Assembly (NCBI GenBank): GCA_016185145.1
Contig: JACPOB010000137.1
Location: 1-59,219, forward strand
Direction: 5' to 3'
Source: Rhodospirillales bacterium
GTDB taxonomy: Bacteria > Pseudomonadota > Alphaproteobacteria > Reyranellales > Reyranellaceae
Length of the DNA: 59,219 bases
Both the position numbers and the translations under genes were made by a program. Within the stretch, counting starts at the first letter, position 1; every line of letters starts with the position of its first letter. Below, one piece after another: positions 23,478 through 31,280 of this stretch. Under the pieces are notes generated by a model. It was not told the origin of the DNA and ran no database searches. It was given only the letters and a program-made list of their open reading frames with translations.

Positions 23478-24554
23478 TCAGAACTCGCCGACCGAACGCT
23501 TCAGCTCCTCGAAGAGCAGGCGGTGCCCCCTGGCCGAGAAGTGCGAATCGCCTGGAATGAAGTACTTGCGCACCGCGACGTCGGGTGGCTCCTGGAAAAA
23601 GGGGCCAAAGCCATCGATGAAGCGCACGCCGCGCTCGGCGGCCCACTGCCGCCAATGCGTGACCTCAATGCTGTTGCGGTCGCCTGCCCTGACATTGTCG
23701 GGCCAGGGATAGACGACCAGGGTCAGCTGACACTTCCACTCCCGGCAGATCCCGACGATCTTGTCCAGGTTCTTGCCGGCCAGCTCCAACCCGCGGCGGC
23801 CCCAGTCGTCCATTATCTTGGGATCGAGGCTCCAGCGCGCGCGCCAGCTTTCATCGGGCGCCGCCGAGCCAAACGGCATCTCGAGCCAGAGATTGTAGAG
23901 CAGCCGGAAGGTCGCGAAGTTGCCGAGCAGGAACTGGCCGGTGTCGAACCAGTGGTACGACGGGGCCATCTTGATGTTGCCGTCCGCACCCTCGCGATAG
24001 ATGATCGCCTCGTCGGTGATGTCCGAGAGATCGAGGAAGACGTAGATTTCGCGCGGCTTGATGCCCAGCTTCCCGGCGGCCGCCTTGATCTTGCGGTGAT
24101 AGATGATGGGGCTGAAGGACATCACGCCGAGATTCCACACCGCCTTGCCTTCCTTGGCGGCGTCGCATGCCATCAGGCCTGCAAAGGTTTCTTCATAGGG
24201 AACGCCAAGACCTTCGGTGAACGAATCGCCGATGACGAAGATGGCGGGCCTGCTCTTGTCGCTCTCCCCTGGCGCACAATCGCCGATGCGGAAGCCATAC
24301 CGGTCGGTGCGAAAGGGATAGAGGACCTTGCCCCAGGGCCGCATGGAATTCTGGTTGGGGGCGAGATCGTGATGCCAGGGAACCGGAATGTAGGCCTGGG
24401 TATAGGCCGTTGCCGCATCCGCCCAGTTGCGTTTCCAGTCGGCGAAGACGGTAGCCAGCAGGAGATAATCCAGCGCCAGGGTGACGGCGAGGATCGCACA
24501 CACTTGACCGACGATACGCAACGCGCGCTTCGCAAGGCTTGGCTTCGATACCAT
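23478..24554 (-). CDS. Membrane-anchored SGNH/GDSL-like hydrolase
   Basis: A 358-residue protein with one N-terminal hydrophobic helix (about residues 11-35), so the rest should lie in the periplasm. The SGNH block I motif is VIGDSFTEG (Ser111). The catalytic Asp-His pair is in GDSHFSARGH near the C-terminus. The WNLGV segment after block I matches the Gly-containing second block. Proteins like this remove or add acyl groups on envelope glycans (AlgX/AlgJ-like). ATG 24554 is chosen over an in-frame GTG at 24572; neither has a strong ribosome site. It diverges from the di-iron protein. Confidence 0.75.
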   Translation of the reverse strand: MVSKPSLAKRALRIVGQVCAILAVTLALDYLLLATVFADWKRNWADAATAYTQAYIPVPWHHDLAPNQNSMRPWGKVLYPFRTDRYGFRIGDCAPGESDKSRPAIFVIGDSFTEGLGVPYEETFAGLMACDAAKEGKAVWNLGVMSFSPIIYHRKIKAAAGKLGIKPREIYVFLDLSDITDEAIIYREGADGNIKMAPSYHWFDTGQFLLGNFATFRLLYNLWLEMPFGSAAPDESWRARWSLDPKIMDDWGRRGLELAGKNLDKIVGICREWKCQLTLVVYPWPDNVRAGDRNSIEVTHWRQWAAERGVRFIDGFGPFFQEPPDVAVRKYFIPGDSHFSARGHRLLFEELKRSVGEF

Positions 24555-24712
24555 GCGGACTCGGGAGATCACTGCAGCTTGACTAACATAAGGTTCGTAC
24601 GGTCAAAAATGCGCTGCGACCGAAATGCGCGGCACCTCATACGAAGGTGTAGTGTCATGCCTTTACGCAACGAGTATTCTTTGTTCGGTTTCGAACTGAG
24701 GCGCGCATTTCG

Positions 24713-25744
24713 ATGTCGGTGACGAGGCCAAGATCGGGCGATGTGCTCGAGAGTGGCGGCGGGCGGCTCCTTGAAGAACTGGTCTGGCGCTTTGTCCCGC
24801 CCGGCGGTGCCGGGAATCCCGCCACACCGTCGGCTGTCGAGGCAGCCGACCGGACGGCGCGGCACTGGACAAGCGTCGAGGTCGGTCCCCTCGTTCCGGG
24901 CTCCTCGGCCCACAAGCGCGCGATCTGCGCGATGTTCCAGGAGACGTTCAATCCCTATCGTCCGTCGGTGATCGCCTGGCCGGCCCTCGATGCCGATGAG
25001 CTGCAGCGTCTCAAGTCGCTGCCCATCTGGGACATCGCCGTGCAGACGGAGGGCAGGGCGCGCCTCAGCTTCGCCGCCTATGCCGATTCGCTCGACGATC
25101 CCGAGATGCGCTCGGCCATCATGCTGAACGCCTGGGAAGAGGACCGCCACAAGGAGGTGCTCTCCCATCTGGTGCGCGCCTACGGCATCGAGCTGGCGGC
25201 GGAGCCGCCTTACCTGACGCCGCGCGATCGGGAGTTCGCCTTTCTGGTCACCGGCTATTCCGAATCGATCGACAGCTTCTTCGCCTTCGGGCTGTTCGAG
25301 CTGGCCAGGCGATCGGGTTTCTTTCCGAAGGAGCTCGTCGAGACATTCGAGCCCGTGATCCAGGAGGAATGCCGCCACATCCTGCTCTTCGCCAACTGGC
25401 TGTCATGGTACCGCGCCAACCTCAATTGGTGGCGGCGTATCCGCTTCGAGCTGCGCGTCGCGGCGGCGTGGGTCTACATCGCCGGCCTGCGCATCGGGCT
25501 TGCGCGCAGCGTCGGCACCAACCGCACGGCCACGCAGCAGGAAAACAACTTCACGGTGAACGGCGCCCAGGCAGTGACGGCCGTCGAGATCGGCTTCCGC
25601 GATCTCATGCAGATCTGCCTGGAAGAGAACGACCGGCGACTGGCCGGCTACGATCCGCGGCTCAGCCGGCCGACCCGCGTCCCGTCGCTGGCCCGGTTCG
25701 TGCTCGCCGTCGGCAAGTTCTGGCCGCGCAAGAAGCGCTGGTGA
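24713..25744 (+). CDS. Ferritin-like di-iron protein at the hopanoid locus
   Basis: A 343-residue protein with a complete candidate di-iron ligand set in a four-helix arrangement: Glu113 (QTEGRA), Glu143/His146 (WEEDRH), Glu184 (YSESID) and Glu219/His222 (QEECRH). Such sites occur in ferritin-like oxidases, desaturases and hydroxylases. A hydrophobic stretch near residues 240-260 could touch the membrane. The ATG follows GAGG at a slightly long spacing. It lies directly upstream of hpnA, separated by repeat copy B. A lipid- or hopanoid-modifying role is inference from position; the family was not recognised by name. Confidence 0.7.
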   Translation: MSVTRPRSGDVLESGGGRLLEELVWRFVPPGGAGNPATPSAVEAADRTARHWTSVEVGPLVPGSSAHKRAICAMFQETFNPYRPSVIAWPALDADELQRLKSLPIWDIAVQTEGRARLSFAAYADSLDDPEMRSAIMLNAWEEDRHKEVLSHLVRAYGIELAAEPPYLTPRDREFAFLVTGYSESIDSFFAFGLFELARRSGFFPKELVETFEPVIQEECRHILLFANWLSWYRANLNWWRRIRFELRVAAAWVYIAGLRIGLARSVGTNRTATQQENNFTVNGAQAVTAVEIGFRDLMQICLEENDRRLAGYDPRLSRPTRVPSLARFVLAVGKFWPRKKRW

Positions 25745-25913
25745 AAGCATTGCTGGCAGCTCAGGCCGACGACACAACGAATGGCGTGATCGCGGGTTGG
25801 ACCCGCCAGAGGTAGCCCTCTACGGTACGCAAAAATTCGCGAAAACGAAATTGGCGATTCCGACCACAGTTCTTGACAACAATGAACTATGGTTATATTA
25901 TCGACCTGTTGCA
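25739..25913 (+). repeat. Intergenic segment, copy B of the duplicated promoter-bearing element
   Basis: Diverged copy of 21984-22152, starting at the stop codon of the di-iron gene and ending at its promoter. Blocks CGACACAACG, ATGGCGTGATCGC and GCCAGAGGTAG are shared with copy A. It lies about 230-400 bases before hpnA. Confidence 0.8.
25873..25901 (+). promoter_or_regulatory. Strong sigma-70-type promoter upstream of hpnA
   Basis: TTGACA (25873-25878), a 17-base spacer, then TATTAT (25896-25901) on the plus strand, in an AT-rich patch within otherwise GC-rich DNA. It points at hpnA, giving a leader of about 240 nt. The leader region 25914-26145 has no separate gene; it contains small stems such as CGGCGA/TCGCCG near 26078-26098. 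Confidence 0.65.
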
Positions 25914-26145
25914 TTGGCCCGCCCGTCCGTCGGGAGCTTGGATCGCACCCCGTCGGTGAGACAGCAAACTCCGGAAGCTCGAGCACGGTCGACAGCAGTG
26001 CATGCGCCGCCCCGGCAAGACCGAGAGGTCGAGCGGGACCGACCCGTCAGAACCACTGTGTCGAGACACTGGTCTGTCGGCGAATTGCGAAATCGCCGGA
26101 GATCGTCATACTTCGGCCGACTTCGCGGTGCCGAAGGTATCGACA

Positions 26146-27159
26146 ATGAATGCAACCTTGCGGCCGGGCGATCTGACCCTCGTCACCGGCGGATCTGGCT
26201 TTCTGGGATCGGCCGTCGTGCGCGCCCTGCTCGAGCGCGGCGCGAAGGTGCGCGCGCTCGTTCGCGCGAGCAGCCCGCGCGGCAATCTCGACGGCCTCGA
26301 CTGCGAGGTGGTGGTCGGCGACCTCACCGACCGCGATTCGCTGAAGGCGGCGCTCAAGGGCGTGCGCTACCTGTTCCATGTCGCGGCCGACTATCGCCTG
26401 TGGGCGCGCGATCCTGCCGAGATCATCCGCGCCAACGTCGAAGGCACCTTGAACCTAAAGCGCGAGGCGCTGGCCGCCGGCGTCGAGCGCATCGTCTATA
26501 CCAGCAGCGTCGCCGCGCTGCGCGTGGCGGGCGCCACGGCGCCGGTCGACGAGACGGCGGCGCTCACGCCCGAGGAGGCGATCGGCGCCTACAAGCGCAG
26601 CAAGACCATGGCCGAGCGCGCGGTCGAGGACATGATCCTGCGTGAAGGCCTGCCCGCCGTCATCGTCAGCCCGACGACGCCCATCGGGCCGCGCGACATC
26701 CGGCCGACACCCACGGGGCGCATCCTGCTCGATGCCGCACGCGGCCGCATCCCGGCCTTCGTCGACACGGGATTGAACTTCGTTCACGTCGACGACGTGG
26801 CGGCCGGCCACTTGCTGGCCTTCGAGAAGGGCCGCATCGGCGAACGCTATATTCTGGGCGGCGAGAACCTGACCCTGCAGCAGCTGCTGGCGACCATCGC
26901 CGTGCTGGCCGGGCGCAAGGCGCCCAGGATCAAGCTGCCGCGGGCGCCGTTGATGCCGCTCGCCTTCGCCGCCGAGCGCGTCGCGCACCTGACGGGCAAG
27001 GAGCCGTTGCTCACGCTCGATGGCCTCAGGATGTCGCGCTATCACATGTTCTTCACCTCGGCCAAGGCCGAGCGCGAGCTCGGCTATCGCAGCCGGCCCT
27101 ACCGGGAAGGTGTCGTCGACGCTCTCGCCTGGTTTCGCACCGCCGGTTACCTGACATGA
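26146..27159 (+). CDS. hpnA: Hopanoid-associated sugar epimerase HpnA
   Basis: A 337-residue extended-SDR (NAD-dependent epimerase/dehydratase) protein. It has the nucleotide-binding TGGSGFLGS near residue 15 and the active-site YKRSK (YxxxK) with Ser in YTSSVAAL. The sequence VHVDDVAAGHLLAFEKGRIGERYILGGENLTL is typical of HpnA. It is thought to modify a sugar for the hopanoid head group. ATG 26146 is chosen although the frame is open upstream to 26002, because homologous sequence starts here. Its stop overlaps hpnB (ATGA). The gene begins the plus-strand hopanoid operon. Confidence 0.9.
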   Translation: MNATLRPGDLTLVTGGSGFLGSAVVRALLERGAKVRALVRASSPRGNLDGLDCEVVVGDLTDRDSLKAALKGVRYLFHVAADYRLWARDPAEIIRANVEGTLNLKREALAAGVERIVYTSSVAALRVAGATAPVDETAALTPEEAIGAYKRSKTMAERAVEDMILREGLPAVIVSPTTPIGPRDIRPTPTGRILLDAARGRIPAFVDTGLNFVHVDDVAAGHLLAFEKGRIGERYILGGENLTLQQLLATIAVLAGRKAPRIKLPRAPLMPLAFAAERVAHLTGKEPLLTLDGLRMSRYHMFFTSAKAERELGYRSRPYREGVVDALAWFRTAGYLT

Positions 27160-28316
27160 CCTTGTGGACTGGCATCGGGCTGGTTTCCCTCGCGGTGTGG
27201 CTCTACATGCTCGTCGCGCGCGGCGGCTACTGGCTGGCACGCGAGCGCGATGACGGCGTGATCGCCGCGCCGATGCGCTGGCCCGCCGTGGTGGCGGTCG
27301 TTCCCGCCCGCAACGAGGCCGACGTGATCGCGCGCTCGATCGGCAGCCTGCTTGCCCAGGACTATGCCGGGCCGTTCCGCGTCGTGCTGGTCGACGATGG
27401 CAGCATTGACGGCACGGCCGCCGTCGCTCAGGGCGTCGGTGGGTCGGTCGAAGGTCGACGACGTCTCGACGTGCTTGCCGGAACGGACTTGCCCGCGGGA
27501 TGGACGGGCAAGCTGTGGGCCCTGGAGCAGGGGATTCGCCATGCCACGGCAACAGCGGACGCACCCGACTATTTCCTGCTGACCGATGCCGACATCGGCC
27601 ACGCACCGGACAATGTCAGCCAGCTCATCGCGCGCGCCGAGCAGGACGGCCGCGTCCAGGTCTCGCTGATGGCCGAGCTCTCCTGCGCGAGCCCGGCCGA
27701 GCGTTTCCTCATTCCCGCCTTCGTCTACTTCTTCCAGATGCTCTATCCCTTCGCCTGGGTCGCGCGACGCGGTCGCCGGACGGCCGCTGCGGCCGGTGGC
27801 TGCACGCTGGTGCGCCGCGATGCGCTGGAACGGGCGGGCGGCATCGCCGCCATCAGGTCCGAGATCATCGACGATTGCGCGCTGGCGCGCCGGCTCAAGG
27901 CCGAGGGCCCGATCTGGCTCGGCCTGACGCGGCGTGCGGTCAGCTTGCGTCCCTACGGCGGCTTCCTGAAGATCGGCGGCATGATCTCGCGTTCGGCCTA
28001 TGCTCAGCTCGGCTACTCGCCGTTGGCGCTGGCGGGCACCGTGGCCGCCATGGGCCTGGTCTACCTCGTGCCGCCGCTGCTGGCGCTGCTGGCCGAAGGA
28101 CCGGCGCGCTGGCTGGGCCTGTCTGCCTGGCTGGTGATGGCGATCACCTTCCTGCCGATGCTGCGCTTCTATCGCCAGTCGCCGCTCTGGGGCCTGGCGC
28201 TTCCCGTCATCGGCGCGGCCTATACCGTCTTCACCGTGCAATCGGCGATCGACTTCTGGCGCGGCCGTGGCGGCCTGTGGAAGGGCCGTGTCCAGGCCAT
28301 GGCAGGAGACACGTGA
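27156..28316 (+). CDS. hpnB: Hopanoid-associated glycosyltransferase HpnB
   Basis: A 386-residue membrane-bound family 2 glycosyltransferase. An N-terminal helix (residues 5-22) precedes the GT-A domain: VVPARNEADVI, LVDDGSIDGT, the FLLTDADIGH metal-binding region, and IIDDCALARRLK as the likely catalytic Asp region. Three or four C-terminal hydrophobic helices anchor it in the membrane. HpnB is conserved in hopanoid clusters and is thought to glycosylate hopanoids; its exact product is less well established. It overlaps hpnA by 4 and hpnC by 4 bases (GTGA). Confidence 0.9.
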   Translation: MTLWTGIGLVSLAVWLYMLVARGGYWLARERDDGVIAAPMRWPAVVAVVPARNEADVIARSIGSLLAQDYAGPFRVVLVDDGSIDGTAAVAQGVGGSVEGRRRLDVLAGTDLPAGWTGKLWALEQGIRHATATADAPDYFLLTDADIGHAPDNVSQLIARAEQDGRVQVSLMAELSCASPAERFLIPAFVYFFQMLYPFAWVARRGRRTAAAAGGCTLVRRDALERAGGIAAIRSEIIDDCALARRLKAEGPIWLGLTRRAVSLRPYGGFLKIGGMISRSAYAQLGYSPLALAGTVAAMGLVYLVPPLLALLAEGPARWLGLSAWLVMAITFLPMLRFYRQSPLWGLALPVIGAAYTVFTVQSAIDFWRGRGGLWKGRVQAMAGDT

Positions 28317-29200
28317 CCGGCGCGGCCGACTTCGCGTCCGGCAAGGGACACCGGGACGAGAATTTTCCGGTAGCCTCGCGGCTCGTGCGCGCCGAGCTGC
28401 GCCCGACGATCCTCGCCTTCTATCGCTTTGCGCGTGCGGCCGACGACGTCGCTGACCATGCAACGGCCGGCGCTGCCGAGAAGCTGGCCGAGCTCGATCG
28501 GATGGAAGCAGGATTGCGCGGCGAGGCTGGCGTCTCCGGGGAAGGCGCAAGGCTGCGGTCGGCCCTGCAGGCGAGGAACCTCACGGACCGCCATGCGCTC
28601 GACCTCCTCGAAGCCTTCCGGCGCGATGTCACCAAGCGGCGCTACGCCGACTGGGCCGAGCTCATGGATTACTGCCGCTATTCGGCGGCGCCGGTCGGCC
28701 GCTTCGTGCTCGACCTGCACGGCGAGCCGCCGGCGTTGTGGCCGATGAACGACGCGCTGTGCACCGCGCTCCAGGTCATCAACCATCTCCAGGACTGTGC
28801 GAAGGACTACCGCGAGCTCGACCGCGTCTACGTCCCGCTTGACGAGCTCGGCGCGCACGGCCTGGGAGTGGAAACGCTCGGCGACCGGCAGGCTTCGCCG
28901 GCGCTGCGCACCGTGATCACGGGTTTGGCGCGGCGCACCGGCACGCTGCTCGATCAATCGCGGCCGTTCGCCGATCGCATCGCCGACCGGCGGCTGGCGT
29001 TGGAGGTCGGCGTGATCCAGGCGCTTGCCGAGAGCCTCGTGCATCGCCTCGAGCGGCGCGATCCGCTGTCGGAGCGCGTTCATCATCGTCCGGTCGAGGC
29101 GGCGGGGCTCGCCCTGCGTGGCGGCCTCGGCGTGGCCCTGAAGCGACTCGGCCGGATGTTCGGTTCACGCGCGCCCAGCCTGCACGGCAGCCAGCGATGA
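28313..29200 (+). CDS. hpnC: Hydroxysqualene synthase HpnC
   Basis: A 295-residue trans-isoprenyl-diphosphate head-to-head condensing enzyme. The two Asp-rich motifs are AADDVADH (Asp44-Asp48) and the QDCAKDYRELDRVYVP stretch. In the known HpnCDE route, HpnC converts presqualene diphosphate to hydroxysqualene. The start is GTG, overlapping the hpnB stop (GTGA); the N-terminal GHRDENFPVAS matches HpnC proteins, which confirms it. The stop overlaps hpnD (ATGA). Confidence 0.92.
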   Translation: MTGAADFASGKGHRDENFPVASRLVRAELRPTILAFYRFARAADDVADHATAGAAEKLAELDRMEAGLRGEAGVSGEGARLRSALQARNLTDRHALDLLEAFRRDVTKRRYADWAELMDYCRYSAAPVGRFVLDLHGEPPALWPMNDALCTALQVINHLQDCAKDYRELDRVYVPLDELGAHGLGVETLGDRQASPALRTVITGLARRTGTLLDQSRPFADRIADRRLALEVGVIQALAESLVHRLERRDPLSERVHHRPVEAAGLALRGGLGVALKRLGRMFGSRAPSLHGSQR

Positions 29201-30039
29201 CCGCCGCCCCATCCGACGTCGACGCGATCCGGGCGCGCGTTTCCGGCAGCTCGTTCTACACCGCCATGCGCCTCATGCCGAAGGTCGAGCGCGAGGCGAT
29301 GTTCGCGATCTACATGTTCTGTCGGCTGGTCGATGACATCGCCGACGACGGCACGCGGCCGCGTCCGGCGCGCGCCGAGGCGCTGGCGGAATGGCGTCGC
29401 GACCTCGATGCGCTCTACGCCGGCCAGCCGGCGGGCCAGGCGAGTTTCCTGCTAGGGGCGGTGCAGGCCTTCGGCCTGAAGCAAGCCGATTTTCTCGACG
29501 TCATCCACGGCATGGAGATGGATGTCGATGCCGACATCCGCGCCCCCGACATGGTGACGCTCGGCCTCTATTGCGACCGCGTCGCCGTCGCCGTCGGCCG
29601 CCTCTCGACCCGCGTCTTCGGCATGGAAGAGGCGCCGGGGGGCGAGCTGGCGCACCATCTCGGTCGGGCGCTTCAGCTCACAAACATCCTGCGCGACCTC
29701 GACGAGGACGCGGCCGTCGGCCGCCTCTACCTGCCGCGCGAGCTTCTGGTGCAGGCGGGAATCGAGAGCACCGAGCCCGCCGCCGTCATCGGCGATGCGC
29801 GTGTCGATGGCGCCTGCCGGGCGCTCGCGGCGCAGGCGCTCGATCATTTCAAGGCGGCGGATCGGCTGATGCGATCCAAGCCGCGCGGCAGCCTCCTGGC
29901 GCCGCGGCTGATGGGGGCCGTCTATCGCGCCCTGCTCGATCGCATGCTGGCCGAAGGCTGGGCGCCGCCGCGCCGGCGGGTGCGCATCGGCAAACCGTAT
30001 CTGCTCTACCTCGTCGTGCGTTGCAGCGTGTTCGGATGA
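29197..30039 (+). CDS. hpnD: Presqualene diphosphate synthase HpnD
   Basis: A 280-residue squalene/phytoene-synthase-fold enzyme that joins two farnesyl diphosphates into presqualene diphosphate. It has the typical start SSFYTAMRLMPKVER, the first Asp motif RLVDDIADD near residue 45, and the second motif RDLDEDAAVGRLYLP. It overlaps both hpnC and hpnE by 4 bases, so the three squalene genes are tightly coupled. It is paralogous to HpnC but clearly distinct from it in sequence. Confidence 0.93.
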   Translation: MTAAPSDVDAIRARVSGSSFYTAMRLMPKVEREAMFAIYMFCRLVDDIADDGTRPRPARAEALAEWRRDLDALYAGQPAGQASFLLGAVQAFGLKQADFLDVIHGMEMDVDADIRAPDMVTLGLYCDRVAVAVGRLSTRVFGMEEAPGGELAHHLGRALQLTNILRDLDEDAAVGRLYLPRELLVQAGIESTEPAAVIGDARVDGACRALAAQALDHFKAADRLMRSKPRGSLLAPRLMGAVYRALLDRMLAEGWAPPRRRVRIGKPYLLYLVVRCSVFG

Positions 30040-31277
30040 CCGTTCACGTCATTGGCGGCGGGCTGGCCGGCTTGTCGGCGGCGATTGCCATGGCGGGCCG
30101 TGGCGAGCGTATCATCCTCTCCGAGGCAGCACGGCACGCCGGCGGCAGGTGCCGCTCCTATCACGACGGCCTGCTCGACATGACGATCGACAACGGCAAC
30201 CATCTCGTCCTGTCCGGCAACATGGCGGTCGTTCGCTACCTGCGCGACATCGGCGCCGAAGGACGGGTGACGGGGCCTGACCGGCCCGAGTTCCACTTCG
30301 TCGATCTTCAGCTCGGCGATCGCTGGACGCTTCGGCCCGACGACGGCCCCGTGCCGTGGTGGATCCTCCATGCCGGCCGGCGCGTGCCGGGGACGCATCT
30401 CAGCGACTACCTGGCCTTGCTCGCCCTGCTGCGGCGCCATCCCGGGCGCCGCATCGACGAAGTCGTTCGTCGCGACACCGTCCTGTGGGAGAAGTTCCTG
30501 CGGCCCGTGCTCCTGTCCGCCCTGAACACGGCCCCCGAGGCCGCGTCGGCCGATCTGGCCGGCGCCATCGTGCGCGAAACCTTCGCCAGGGGCGGCCGCC
30601 ACATGCGCCCGCTCATCAGCACGCCCAATCTCGCTGCCGCCTTCATCGATCCCGCGATCGATCGCCTGCGCCGCAATGGCGCCGACATCCGCCTCGGCCG
30701 CTCGCTGCGCGCCGTCAAATTTGCCGGCGACAGGGCGGCGGCGCTGGTCTTTGACGGCGAGGAGGAGATGGTGCAGCCCGACGATCGCGTGATCGTCGCG
30801 GTGCCGCCCTGGGTTGCCGAGAAGCTGTTGCCTGGACTGACCGCACCGCAGACCTTCAACGCCATCCTGAATGCGCATTTCCAGGTCGCTCCGCCGCCGC
30901 AGGCGCTCGCCATGGTCGGCCTGATCGGCGGAACGGCGGAATGGGTCTTCGCCTTCGACGACCGGCTATCCGTCACCGTCAGCGCTGCCGATCACCTCAT
31001 GGACACCGACGCCGATTCCCTGACCTTGCTCCTGTGGCGCGACGTCGCCGTGGTCCACGACCTCGCGGGGCCGGTGCCGCCCTGTCGGATCGTGAAGGAG
31101 AAACGCGCCACCTTTGCCGCGACACCGGCCGAGAATGCGCGGCGCCCGCCGGCGCGCACCGAGTGGGCCAACCTGTTCCTCGCCGGCGACTGGACCGACA
31201 CCGGCCTGCCGGCGACGATCGAGGGCGCGCTGCGGTCGGGCAACCGGGCGGCCACGCTTGCCCTGGCGGGCGCCTGA
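30036..31277 (+). CDS. hpnE: Hydroxysqualene dehydroxylase HpnE
   Basis: A 413-residue flavin amine oxidase/phytoene-desaturase-like protein. The FAD dinucleotide-binding motif is VIGGGLAGLSAA (residues 5-16), followed by ARHAGGRCRSY. The C-terminal FLAGDWTDTGLPATIEGALRSG motif closes the FAD site. HpnE reduces hydroxysqualene to squalene, the last step of the HpnCDE route. It starts within the hpnD stop (ATGA) and is followed after 3 bases by shc. Confidence 0.92.
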   Translation: MTVHVIGGGLAGLSAAIAMAGRGERIILSEAARHAGGRCRSYHDGLLDMTIDNGNHLVLSGNMAVVRYLRDIGAEGRVTGPDRPEFHFVDLQLGDRWTLRPDDGPVPWWILHAGRRVPGTHLSDYLALLALLRRHPGRRIDEVVRRDTVLWEKFLRPVLLSALNTAPEAASADLAGAIVRETFARGGRHMRPLISTPNLAAAFIDPAIDRLRRNGADIRLGRSLRAVKFAGDRAAALVFDGEEEMVQPDDRVIVAVPPWVAEKLLPGLTAPQTFNAILNAHFQVAPPPQALAMVGLIGGTAEWVFAFDDRLSVTVSAADHLMDTDADSLTLLLWRDVAVVHDLAGPVPPCRIVKEKRATFAATPAENARRPPARTEWANLFLAGDWTDTGLPATIEGALRSGNRAATLALAGA

Positions 31278-31280
31278 TCC

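Noticed and set aside
26002..26145. Upstream extension of HpnA
   Set aside because: The frame is open, but the residues do not resemble HpnA and the family N-terminus begins at 26146.
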